Source: Oscillospiraceae bacterium (GTDB lineage: Bacteria > Bacillota > Clostridia > Oscillospirales > Ruminococcaceae). Taken from it: a DNA stretch of 5,129 nt. The notes beneath the pieces were generated by a model. The model was not told the origin of the DNA. It worked only from the letters and a program-made list of their open reading frames with translations, and searched no databases. Location of the stretch: assembly GCA_020024185.1 (NCBI GenBank), contig JAHHUD010000086.1, forward strand, positions 1 through 5,129, given 5' to 3'. Made by a program: the position numbers and the translations under genes. Below, piece after piece: positions 1 to 5,129 of this stretch (positions are counted from its first letter, which is position 1; every line of letters begins with the position of its first letter).

Positions 1-10
1 GTATTATAAT
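1..10 (+). promoter_or_regulatory. Possible -10 box of the glg operon promoter
   Basis: Positions 5-10 read TATAAT, a perfect sigma-A type -10 hexamer, about 100 nt upstream of glgC. Any -35 box would lie outside the window, so only half a promoter can be seen. If it is used, transcription would start near position 17 and leave an untranslated leader of about 95 nt. The leader is so AT-rich that a chance match is quite possible. A weaker TATAAG at 43-48 has no good -35 partner. I saw no convincing hairpin or riboswitch fold in 11-95. Confidence 0.35.
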
Positions 11-96
11 TTTATTTAATCTTTAAAAATAAATATTACAATTATAAGATATGAAAATTTATATCGTATTTGTTATTTAATTAAAAAACAAGAGCA

Positions 97-103
97 AAAG
101 GAG
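97..103 (+). promoter_or_regulatory. Ribosome binding site of glgC
   Basis: AAAGGAG lies 9 nt upstream of the ATG at 113. It is a strong Shine-Dalgarno match and fixes the glgC start. Confidence 0.85.
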
Positions 104-112
104 AGTGTATTT

Positions 113-1318
113 ATGAAAGAGTGTTTAGCAATGCTTTTGGCAGGTGGTCAGGGTTCAAGATTATACGCCCTTACTCAGTCAATGGCTAAGCCGGCAGTTT
201 ATTTTGGGGGTAAATACAGAATTATTGATTTTCCTCTATCTAACTGCGTAAATAGTGGAATTGACGTGGTTGGTGTTCTTACGCAATATCAACCTTTAGA
301 ACTAAATGAATATTTGGGAAATGGTCAGCCTTGGGATTTGGATAGGTCTTATGGTGGGTTACATGTTTTGCCACCATATCAAACAGCCACAGGTTCTAAC
401 TGGTATAAAGGAACAGCAAATGCGATTTATCAAAATATTAATTTTATAGAACGTTATGAACCAGAATATGTACTTATTCTTTCTGGTGACCATATTTATA
501 AAATGGATTACTCCAAAATGCTCGCTCAACATAAAGAAAAAGGTGCAGATTGCACCATCGCTGTTATTGATGTGCCTAAAAATGAGGCAAGTAGATTTGG
601 CATTATGACTTGTGAAGAAGGTGGCAAGATTGTCAAATTTACAGAAAAACCAAAAGAACCTGATTCTACATTGGCATCAATGGGTATTTATATTTTCTCA
701 TGGGATAAGCTTAAACACTATCTTATAGAAGATGAAAAAAATATAGAAAGCGAAAATGACTTTGGTAAAAATATTATTCCTGCCATGCTTGCAGATGGTC
801 AAGAGTTATTTGCATATAATTTTGAAGGCTACTGGAAAGATGTCGGTACAATAGATAGCTTGTGGGAATCTAATATGGATTTGCTTGACCCAAATGTTCC
901 TTTTGATGTATGGGATAAAGAATGGAAAATTTACTCCAGAACACTTAATAGCCCACCACAATTTGTAAGTGAAAAATCTAATGTAGAAAACTCTATGATT
1001 AGTGAAGGATGCGAAATTGAGGGAGAGGTTGATTTCTCTGTTTTATTTCAGAATGTTATTGTGGAAGAAGGCGCGTTGATAAAAGATTCTATCATTATGC
1101 CAAATACAATAATAAAAAAGGGTGCAAAAATTGAATATGCTATTATTGGTGAAGGCTGTACAATTGAAGAAAATGTTTGCATAGGGGAACGTCCAGAAAA
1201 AACAAATAATCTTGAAGAATGGGGTATTGCTGTTGTCGGCAATAATATCTCTATACATAAAAATGCAAAAATTAAAGCAAAATCAATGATTTATAACGAC
1301 ATCAAGGAGGAAGAATAA
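113..1318 (+). CDS. glgC: Glucose-1-phosphate adenylyltransferase (ADP-glucose pyrophosphorylase), catalytic subunit GlgC
   Basis: This cytoplasmic enzyme makes ADP-glucose and pyrophosphate from ATP and glucose-1-phosphate, the committed step of bacterial glycogen synthesis. The 401-residue length is normal for the family. The N-terminal nucleotidyltransferase domain shows the ATP-binding signature LAGGQGSRL (residues 9-17), then AKPAV and FGGKYRIIDFPLSN (25-44), WYKGTANAIYQN (97-108), the catalytic SGDHIYKMDY with D126 (124-133), FTEKP (176-180, whose lysine K179 corresponds to the glucose-1-phosphate-binding lysine of the E. coli enzyme) and YWKDVGT (240-246). From about residue 285 the sequence becomes hexapeptide-like (ISEGCEIEG, IIKKGAKIEYAIIGEGCTIEE), the left-handed beta-helix used for subunit contacts and allostery. 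All expected catalytic motifs are intact, so this should be the active subunit. The start is set by AAAGGAG 9 nt upstream. It is the first gene of the glgCDA operon, and its last codons contain the ribosome binding site of glgD. Confidence 0.97.
   Translation: MKECLAMLLAGGQGSRLYALTQSMAKPAVYFGGKYRIIDFPLSNCVNSGIDVVGVLTQYQPLELNEYLGNGQPWDLDRSYGGLHVLPPYQTATGSNWYKGTANAIYQNINFIERYEPEYVLILSGDHIYKMDYSKMLAQHKEKGADCTIAVIDVPKNEASRFGIMTCEEGGKIVKFTEKPKEPDSTLASMGIYIFSWDKLKHYLIEDEKNIESENDFGKNIIPAMLADGQELFAYNFEGYWKDVGTIDSLWESNMDLLDPNVPFDVWDKEWKIYSRTLNSPPQFVSEKSNVENSMISEGCEIEGEVDFSVLFQNVIVEEGALIKDSIIMPNTIIKKGAKIEYAIIGEGCTIEENVCIGERPEKTNNLEEWGIAVVGNNISIHKNAKIKAKSMIYNDIKEEE
1304..1310 (+). promoter_or_regulatory. 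Ribosome binding site of glgD, inside the end of glgC
   Basis: AAGGAGG is a near-perfect Shine-Dalgarno sequence located 9 nt before the glgD ATG. It lies within the last codons of glgC (encoding ...IKEEE). The glgC stop at 1316-1318 and the glgD start at 1320 are 1 nt apart. This arrangement favours translational coupling and matched amounts of the two subunits. Confidence 0.85.
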
Positions 1319-1319
1319 T

Positions 1320-2438
1320 ATGGCACCAACAGGCAAAGTTTTAGGAATTATTTTTCCTAATATGCATGATGAAGCAATTCCGGAATTAACAAGAATACGC
1401 ACAATGGCAAGTGTGCCATTTGGTGGCAGATACAGAATGATAGACTTTATATTATCAGGATTTGTTGCAGCAGGGATAGATAATATTTGCGTAGTTCCAA
1501 GAACAAGCTATGTTTCTCTTATGGACCATATAGGAAGTGGTAAAGAATGGGACCTTGCAAGAAAAAGAGGTGGGGTGAAAATTTTTCCACCATACGGTGA
1601 AGCTGGTACAAAAACTGGCAAAGGCAAAATCGGTGCTTTGGAATCTATTGTTGGTTATATAGAATCTGCACAATGTGATTATGTTGTTCTTTCTGACTGT
1701 GATATTGCTTGTGCAATTGATTTTGATGATGTTATAAAATATCATACTGAAAATGATGCTGATATTACAATTGTTTACAGAAGAGAAAAACATGACCCAG
1801 CTGCAAAAAGTGATAATATGACATTAGAACTTGATGGAACAAGAGTTTCTGAAGTTTTGATAAATGATATTTCCGATAAAGAAGTAAACAGTGGTATGTG
1901 GACTTATGTAATCAATAAATCACTTCTTGTAAAAACAATACATTCTTGCAAATCAAGAGGTCTTAAAGCTTTTGAACAAGATGTTTTGCAGAGCAGTACT
2001 GATATACTAAATATTCAAGCGTACGAATATAAAGGATATGCAAGCAGAATAACAAGTCTAAAAAGCTATTTTGATGCAAATATGAACCTTCTTAAAAAGG
2101 GAAATATTTCTTCATTATTCAGACAATATCCAATATATACAAAAATAAGAGATGATGCACCTGTAAGATACACTATAGGAAGTACAGCAAAAAATGTTAT
2201 TGAAGGTGATGGTTGCTTTATTGAAGGTGACGTTTGTAGTAGTGTATTATTCCGTGGAGTAAAAATTGGAAAAGATGCAGTTGTAAGAAATTGTATCCTT
2301 ATGCAAGATACAGTTATCGAAGATGGTGTATGGATTGAAAATGTTATTTGCGATAAAGCTGTTGAGATTTCAAAAGGTGAAAAAGTTATAGGTTCTTCAT
2401 CTCATCCGGTATACATAGGTAAAAAAACAAGAGTATAA
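1320..2438 (+). CDS. glgD: GlgD, catalytically degenerate partner subunit of ADP-glucose pyrophosphorylase
   Basis: This is a 372-residue paralogue of GlgC with the same two-domain plan: a nucleotidyltransferase fold, then hexapeptide beta-helix repeats from about residue 280. FGGRYRMIDF (34-43), GSGKEWDLARKRGG (72-85) and FPPYGEAG (89-96) follow GlgC. The catalytic signatures have decayed. The GGxGxRL nucleotide loop is replaced by FPNMHDE (12-18). SGDHIYKMDY becomes SDCDIACAIDF (125-135). The FTEKP lysine motif is not found. YWKDVGT is replaced by YASRITS (240-246). In characterised Firmicutes such as Geobacillus stearothermophilus, GlgD has little or no activity alone but raises GlgC activity in a hetero-oligomer, and I infer the same role here. 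The start is supported by AAGGAGG 9 nt upstream. The gene is almost certainly cotranscribed with glgC and glgA. Confidence 0.93.
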   Translation: MAPTGKVLGIIFPNMHDEAIPELTRIRTMASVPFGGRYRMIDFILSGFVAAGIDNICVVPRTSYVSLMDHIGSGKEWDLARKRGGVKIFPPYGEAGTKTGKGKIGALESIVGYIESAQCDYVVLSDCDIACAIDFDDVIKYHTENDADITIVYRREKHDPAAKSDNMTLELDGTRVSEVLINDISDKEVNSGMWTYVINKSLLVKTIHSCKSRGLKAFEQDVLQSSTDILNIQAYEYKGYASRITSLKSYFDANMNLLKKGNISSLFRQYPIYTKIRDDAPVRYTIGSTAKNVIEGDGCFIEGDVCSSVLFRGVKIGKDAVVRNCILMQDTVIEDGVWIENVICDKAVEISKGEKVIGSSSHPVYIGKKTRV

Positions 2439-2445
2439 AAAGTAT

Positions 2446-2453
2446 AAGGGGGA
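2446..2453 (+). promoter_or_regulatory. Ribosome binding site of glgA
   Basis: AAGGGGGA lies in the 22-nt gap between the glgD stop and the glgA ATG, 7 nt before the start. It is a G-rich but less canonical Shine-Dalgarno sequence than those of glgC and glgD. Confidence 0.7.
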
Positions 2454-2460
2454 TAATTAA

Positions 2461-3885
2461 ATGAAAGTTTTATATTGTTCCAGTGAAGCAGTACCTTTTG
2501 CAGCAAGTGGTGGACTTGGTGATGTTGCAGGCAGTTTGCCAAAGGCATTGCATGACGAAAAAGTTGAAACAAGAGTGGTTATGCCACTTTATGGACAAAT
2601 AAAAGAAAAGTACGCAAAAGAACTTGAATTTGTAACAAATTTTAATGTTATTCTTGGATGGAGAGTTCAGTATTGTGGCCTTTTTAAATATGAAAAAGAC
2701 AATGTAATATATTATTTCCTTGATAACGAATATTACTTTAAAAGACAAGGTCTGTATGGACATTTTGATGATGGAGAAAGATTTGCTTTCTTCTCCAAAG
2801 CAATTTTAGAAATGCTTGTAAATATTGATTTTACACCAGATATAATTCATACAAATGACTGGCAAACAGCATTGGTTAATATTTATATCAATATTTTTTA
2901 TAGACATATACCAAAGTTTTATAATACAAAAACAGTGTTTACAATACATAACATTCAGTATCAGGGCAAATATGGTCTTGACATTATATCAGATGTTTTG
3001 GGTATTCCTGATGAATATGCACATCAATTGGAATACGAAGGTGCTGCAAATTTCATGAAAGCTGGCATAGAAAATGCAGATAAAGTTACGACAGTATCAC
3101 CAACTTATGCAAAAGAAATTCTTGACCAGTGGTATAGCCATGGACTAGACCCACTTCTAAGAGAACGTCAGTTTAAACTTTGTGGAATACTCAATGGGAT
3201 AGATTATAAAGAATATAATCCAAAAACCGATAAACTTATTGTTAAAAATTATAATTCAGACGCATTTGCAAGAAACAAAGCTGTTTGTAAAGATGATTTG
3301 AGAGCAATATTTAATCTTGAAAAATCAAATGCACCAATTGCGTCTATGGTTACAAGACTTGTTGAACATAAAGGTCTTGACCTTGTTAGAAATATAGCAG
3401 AAAAATTAATAGAAGAAGGATATCAACTTGTTGTTCTTGGCAGTGGTGAGACACAGTATGAAGATTTCTTTAGCTATCTTTCATATAAATATCCTGGTAA
3501 AGTTGGGGTAAGAATTGGATTTATACCAACTTTGGCAAGAAAGATTTATGCAGGCAGTGATATATTTATTATGCCAAGTAAATCAGAACCTTGTGGTCTT
3601 AGCCAGATGATTTCTTTGAGATATGGTACTGTTCCTGTTGTAAGAGCAACAGGGGGGCTTAAAGATAGTATAATTGATATTGATGAAGAAAATGGTAATG
3701 GATTTAAGTTCTGTGATTATAATTCAGAAGAATTATTTAATTGCTGTATGAGAGCTTATAATAGCTATAAAGATAAAAAATTATGGACGTCTATTGTAAA
3801 ACGAGCAATGAAAACAGATTGCAGTTGGAAACACAGTGCAAAAGAATACATTGAAATGTACAATTCTTGTCTTAATTTATGGTAG
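2461..3885 (+). CDS. glgA: Glycogen synthase GlgA (ADP-glucose type, GT5)
   Basis: This enzyme transfers glucose from ADP-glucose to the non-reducing end of an alpha-1,4-glucan in the cytoplasm, using the product of the GlgC/GlgD complex. The 474-residue length is close to that of E. coli GlgA. The sequence shows the GT-B two-lobe pattern of family GT5: N-terminal SGGLGDVAGSLPKAL (16-30), HTNDWQTALVN (from H130), TVFTIHNIQYQGKYG, VTTVSPTYA, CGILNGIDYKEYNP, the C-lobe nucleotide-sugar motif TRLVEHKG with R299 and K304, and SEPCGLSQM (375-383) with the conserved acid E376, followed by YGTVPVVRATGGL. One oddity is in the usual KxGGL motif: the residue aligning with E. coli Lys15 is Ala15 (AASGGL). 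The other active-site motifs are intact, so an active enzyme is expected. It is the last gene of the operon, 29 nt before a terminator hairpin. The start has a Shine-Dalgarno sequence 7 nt upstream. Confidence 0.96.
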   Translation: MKVLYCSSEAVPFAASGGLGDVAGSLPKALHDEKVETRVVMPLYGQIKEKYAKELEFVTNFNVILGWRVQYCGLFKYEKDNVIYYFLDNEYYFKRQGLYGHFDDGERFAFFSKAILEMLVNIDFTPDIIHTNDWQTALVNIYINIFYRHIPKFYNTKTVFTIHNIQYQGKYGLDIISDVLGIPDEYAHQLEYEGAANFMKAGIENADKVTTVSPTYAKEILDQWYSHGLDPLLRERQFKLCGILNGIDYKEYNPKTDKLIVKNYNSDAFARNKAVCKDDLRAIFNLEKSNAPIASMVTRLVEHKGLDLVRNIAEKLIEEGYQLVVLGSGETQYEDFFSYLSYKYPGKVGVRIGFIPTLARKIYAGSDIFIMPSKSEPCGLSQMISLRYGTVPVVRATGGLKDSIIDIDEENGNGFKFCDYNSEELFNCCMRAYNSYKDKKLWTSIVKRAMKTDCSWKHSAKEYIEMYNSCLNLW

Positions 3886-3913
3886 AGTTAAAATTTAAAA
3901 TATTGTAAAAATA

Positions 3914-3945
3914 AAAAAGACATGGTTTTAATACCATGTCTTTTT
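3914..3945. terminator. Bidirectional intrinsic terminator between glgA and the convergent small gene
   Basis: GACATGGT (3919-3926) and ACCATGTC (3933-3940) form a perfect 8-bp stem with a 6-nt loop. It is flanked by an A-run on the left and TTTTT on the right, which extend the pairing by 5 bp. The T-run follows the stem on both strands, so it can end glgCDA on the + strand and the 3952-4185 gene on the - strand. Confidence 0.88.
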
Positions 3946-3951
3946 ATATAG

Positions 3952-4185
3952 TTATTGGTTATCAAATATATTTTGTAATAATTTTTTTATATCATCAATA
4001 AGAGTATGTATCTCTTCAAGTTCTGTTTTAATATCATTAAACAACTTATCATTTGATATTTCCGGACTTAAAAAAGAATTATTCCAGATGTTGTTTTGAG
4101 AAAATGTAAATGTTTCTCCATCATCAATATTGTTTTTAGGCATATTATCTGCATCTAAAATATATGGTTTTTCACTTTTTATCAC
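3952..4185 (-). CDS. Small acidic hypothetical protein with C-terminal coiled coil
   Basis: I do not recognise this 77-residue protein. The start is chosen at GTG 4185-4183 because AAAGGAG (4200-4194) lies 8 nt upstream. The GTG at 4194 in the same frame overlaps that Shine-Dalgarno sequence and cannot use it, so the 80-residue version is unlikely. The product has about 15 Asp/Glu against 7 Lys, no Arg and no Cys, and shows no signal peptide or membrane segment, so a soluble cytoplasmic protein is likely. Residues 1-45 are polar and Asn-rich, probably flexible. Residues 48-74 form an amphipathic helix with hydrophobic residues at I52, L56, I59, I63, I66, L70 and I73, an exact 4-3 heptad spacing that suggests oligomerisation or partner binding. 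The gene faces glgA and appears to be a single-gene unit between two terminators. Its function is unknown. The good ribosome binding site and the tight fit to the terminator support a real gene. Confidence 0.7.
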   Translation of the reverse strand: MIKSEKPYILDADNMPKNNIDDGETFTFSQNNIWNNSFLSPEISNDKLFNDIKTELEEIHTLIDDIKKLLQNIFDNQ

Positions 4186-4193
4186 ATAAAACA

Positions 4194-4200
4194 CTCCTTT
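4194..4200 (-). promoter_or_regulatory. Ribosome binding site that decides the start of the small gene
   Basis: On the - strand this reads AAAGGAG, with 8 nt to the GTG at 4185-4183. The upstream in-frame GTG (4194-4192) shares its first G with this site, so the downstream GTG is preferred. Confidence 0.75.
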
Positions 4201-4250
4201 AATAAGTGATATTAAATATTATGATTGGTGAAGGTGAAATATGCTATAAA
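4201..4250 (-). promoter_or_regulatory. Likely promoter region of the small gene
   Basis: The small gene needs a promoter between the GH25 terminator (4254-4281) and its ribosome binding site unless read-through supplies it. On the - strand, CATAAT at 4223-4218 is a 5-of-6 match to the -10 consensus and would give a leader of roughly 25 nt. No convincing -35 hexamer lies 16-18 nt upstream, so the assignment is weak. Confidence 0.25.
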
Positions 4251-4253
4251 ATA

Positions 4254-4281
4254 AAAAGACAGAGAAAAATCTCTGTCTTTT
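4254..4281 (-). terminator. Intrinsic terminator of the GH25 lysozyme gene
   Basis: GACAGAGA (4258-4265) and TCTCTGTC (4270-4277) make a perfect 8-bp stem with an AAAA loop, extended by A/T pairing on the flanks. On the - strand the hairpin starts 8 nt after the GH25 stop codon and ends in a T-run (4257-4253). It is symmetric enough to work in both directions. Confidence 0.87.
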
Positions 4282-4289
4282 ATATTATA

Positions 4290-5129
4290 TTAATATACTT
4301 TATATGCCCAGTTTAAGTCAACAGCATTTGGAATACCAGGACAACTGCCACTGCCTGTATATTGCCACATATCATAACGATGTTTAAAGTCTGTTGCACT
4401 TGTGTAGTGAGCAAGCCAAATATCATAATGAGAAATCTGACCATAATCTAATTGATGGTAGAACCAAGATTTGCTTGCGTACACACCGGCTTTATAACCA
4501 CTATTTCTGATAGTTTCACAAAAAGCTTTTGCAATAGCTGTACGATGAGATTTACTCAATCCATCAGCACGTCCAGAGCCGGTTCCTGTTGCTTCTGTAT
4601 CAAAGTAGATTGGATATTCGAGGCTGTAACCTTTTGCAAGTTGGAGAACCATAGATGCTTCTTCAACTGCTTCTTCTGTTGTTATAGCTTGAGAGAATAA
4701 GTATAAACCAACTTTTAAACCAGCAGCTTTTGCACCTGCGATATGCTTTTTAAAGTAAGGGTCTTCAACCAAAACACCACTGCCATAACCACGATATCCA
4801 GCACGAATAATTACGTAATCAACACCAGAAGCTTTTACAGCATTCCAGTCAACTCTTGGCTGATATTTTGAAACATCAATACCTTTAACAACATTTTTGA
4901 TGATATTTCCTTGACTGTCAAAATCATATAATTTACCACCAATAAGGATTTGACCTTTTACTTTGTTGCCGTTTGCGTCATAGTATGAGTTTTTATCTGG
5001 AGCCCAGCCGTTATAATAAGCTTTTGTTGCTTCGCTTATATCTGTAATTTTGAGAGTATCAAGGAATTTTTGAGAAATTTTTCCGTTATCTGATTCATAT
5101 ACTTCTGCAGATTTACCATTTTCAAAACT
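4290..5129 (-). CDS. GH25 lysozyme (N-acetylmuramidase) with cell-wall-binding-type repeats, 5' end outside the window
   Basis: The reading frame is open from the window edge at 5129 to the stop at 4290, giving 279 C-terminal residues. The true start and any signal peptide lie beyond 5129. An internal TTG at 4772 would give only 160 residues and cut the catalytic domain, so it is not the start. Numbering from the window edge, residues 41-78 look like cell-wall-binding repeat units (YYDANGNKVKGQ and LYDFDSQGNIIKN). Residues 83-279 are the GH25 domain: GIDVSKYQ with D85, VDW (93-95), VDYVIIRAGYRG, then YPIYFDTE with the D177-x-E179 catalytic pair, KAGVYASKSW, YDIWLAHYT, and the terminal MWQYTGSG...VDLNW. 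The family cleaves the beta-1,4 bond between N-acetylmuramic acid and N-acetylglucosamine in peptidoglycan. A secreted or wall-attached autolysin is most likely, and a phage-derived endolysin is the alternative. The absence of nearby phage genes in the window favours the autolysin. Confidence 0.92.
   Translation of the reverse strand, partial: SFENGKSAEVYESDNGKISQKFLDTLKITDISEATKAYYNGWAPDKNSYYDANGNKVKGQILIGGKLYDFDSQGNIIKNVVKGIDVSKYQPRVDWNAVKASGVDYVIIRAGYRGYGSGVLVEDPYFKKHIAGAKAAGLKVGLYLFSQAITTEEAVEEASMVLQLAKGYSLEYPIYFDTEATGTGSGRADGLSKSHRTAIAKAFCETIRNSGYKAGVYASKSWFYHQLDYGQISHYDIWLAHYTSATDFKHRYDMWQYTGSGSCPGIPNAVDLNWAYKVY
4896..5009 (-). other. Cell-wall-binding (choline-binding-like) repeat region within the GH25 protein
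   Basis: The segment has GW, then YYDANGNKVKG, then GGKLYDFDSQGNIIKN, matching the aromatic-aromatic-D-x-x-G-N pattern of repeats that fold as beta-hairpins and bind cell-wall polymers. About two half-units are visible just before the catalytic domain. More may lie upstream outside the window: YESDNGK near the edge is a possible, weaker further unit. Ligand specificity cannot be told from this. Confidence 0.55.

Noticed and set aside
1455..1793. - strand open frame of 112 codons inside glgD
   Set aside because: It is antisense to clearly conserved glgD sequence, and its composition (rich in Asn, Ile, Phe, Ser and Cys) is typical of a shadow frame. The same holds for the antisense frames in glgC (1043-1258) and glgA (2470-2763) and for the sense-strand out-of-frame stretch at 2855-3058.
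1320..2438. glgD as a second active glgC copy
   Set aside because: The nucleotide loop, SGD box, EKP motif and DVGT box are all missing or altered, matching the known GlgD subfamily rather than a recent duplicate.
4221..4316. Short + strand frame starting with ATG at 4221
   Set aside because: It has no Shine-Dalgarno sequence, runs straight through the GH25 terminator hairpin into the antisense of the GH25 gene, and encodes only 31 residues.
4452..4700. + strand open frame of 82 codons inside the GH25 gene
   Set aside because: It lies fully antisense to the conserved GH25 catalytic domain, has no ribosome binding site, and its Cys/Phe/Ser-rich product looks like a shadow translation.
4290..4772. 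A 160-residue GH25 protein starting at TTG 4772
   Set aside because: The frame stays open to 5129 and the upstream part encodes GIDVSKYQ and the first strands of the catalytic fold, so a start at 4772 would remove essential residues.
1..5129. CRISPR array, insertion sequence, tRNA, rRNA, integrase or defence genes
   Set aside because: No spaced direct repeats, terminal inverted repeats, tRNA cloverleaf or transposase motifs were seen. All but about 310 bases are covered by recognised or well-supported genes.

Overview
The window is AT-rich (clearly below 40% G+C by eye). Its genes use strong AAAGGAG-type ribosome binding sites, and it carries a glgC-glgD-glgA gene order. A glgD paralogue paired with glgC is a hallmark of Firmicutes. 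Together with a secreted GH25 muramidase carrying cell-wall-binding-type repeats, this points to a low-GC Gram-positive organism, most likely of the class Clostridia. The sequence alone does not support a genus.

Layout. Positions 1-112 are a leader with a consensus-like -10 box at the very edge and the glgC ribosome binding site. Positions 113-3885 on the + strand hold a compact operon: glgC (ADP-glucose pyrophosphorylase, catalytic subunit), glgD (catalytically degenerate paralogue and partner subunit) and glgA (glycogen synthase). There is 1 nt between glgC and glgD and 22 nt between glgD and glgA. The operon ends at a hairpin at 3914-3945 that can terminate in both directions. Two convergent genes follow on the - strand. 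The first is a 77-residue acidic, unrecognised protein (3952-4185, GTG start) with a C-terminal coiled-coil heptad pattern. The second is the C-terminal part of a GH25 lysozyme (4290-5129, N-terminus outside the window), ended by its own hairpin at 4254-4281. No stretch longer than 300 bases lacks a gene.

How the genes work together. GlgC, probably as a hetero-oligomer with GlgD, makes ADP-glucose from glucose-1-phosphate and ATP. GlgA transfers the glucose to the growing alpha-1,4-glucan. The branching enzyme (GlgB) and phosphorylase (GlgP) needed for a complete glycogen cycle are not in this window. The two - strand genes face the operon, are separated from it by a terminator, and show no sequence link to glycogen metabolism.

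Overall this is an ordinary chromosomal region. I found no convincing sign of a new system, mobile element, CRISPR array, tRNA or rRNA. The points most worth a second look are the loss of the conserved lysine in the GlgA N-terminal motif, the extent of active-site decay in GlgD, and the small coiled-coil protein in its own transcription unit.
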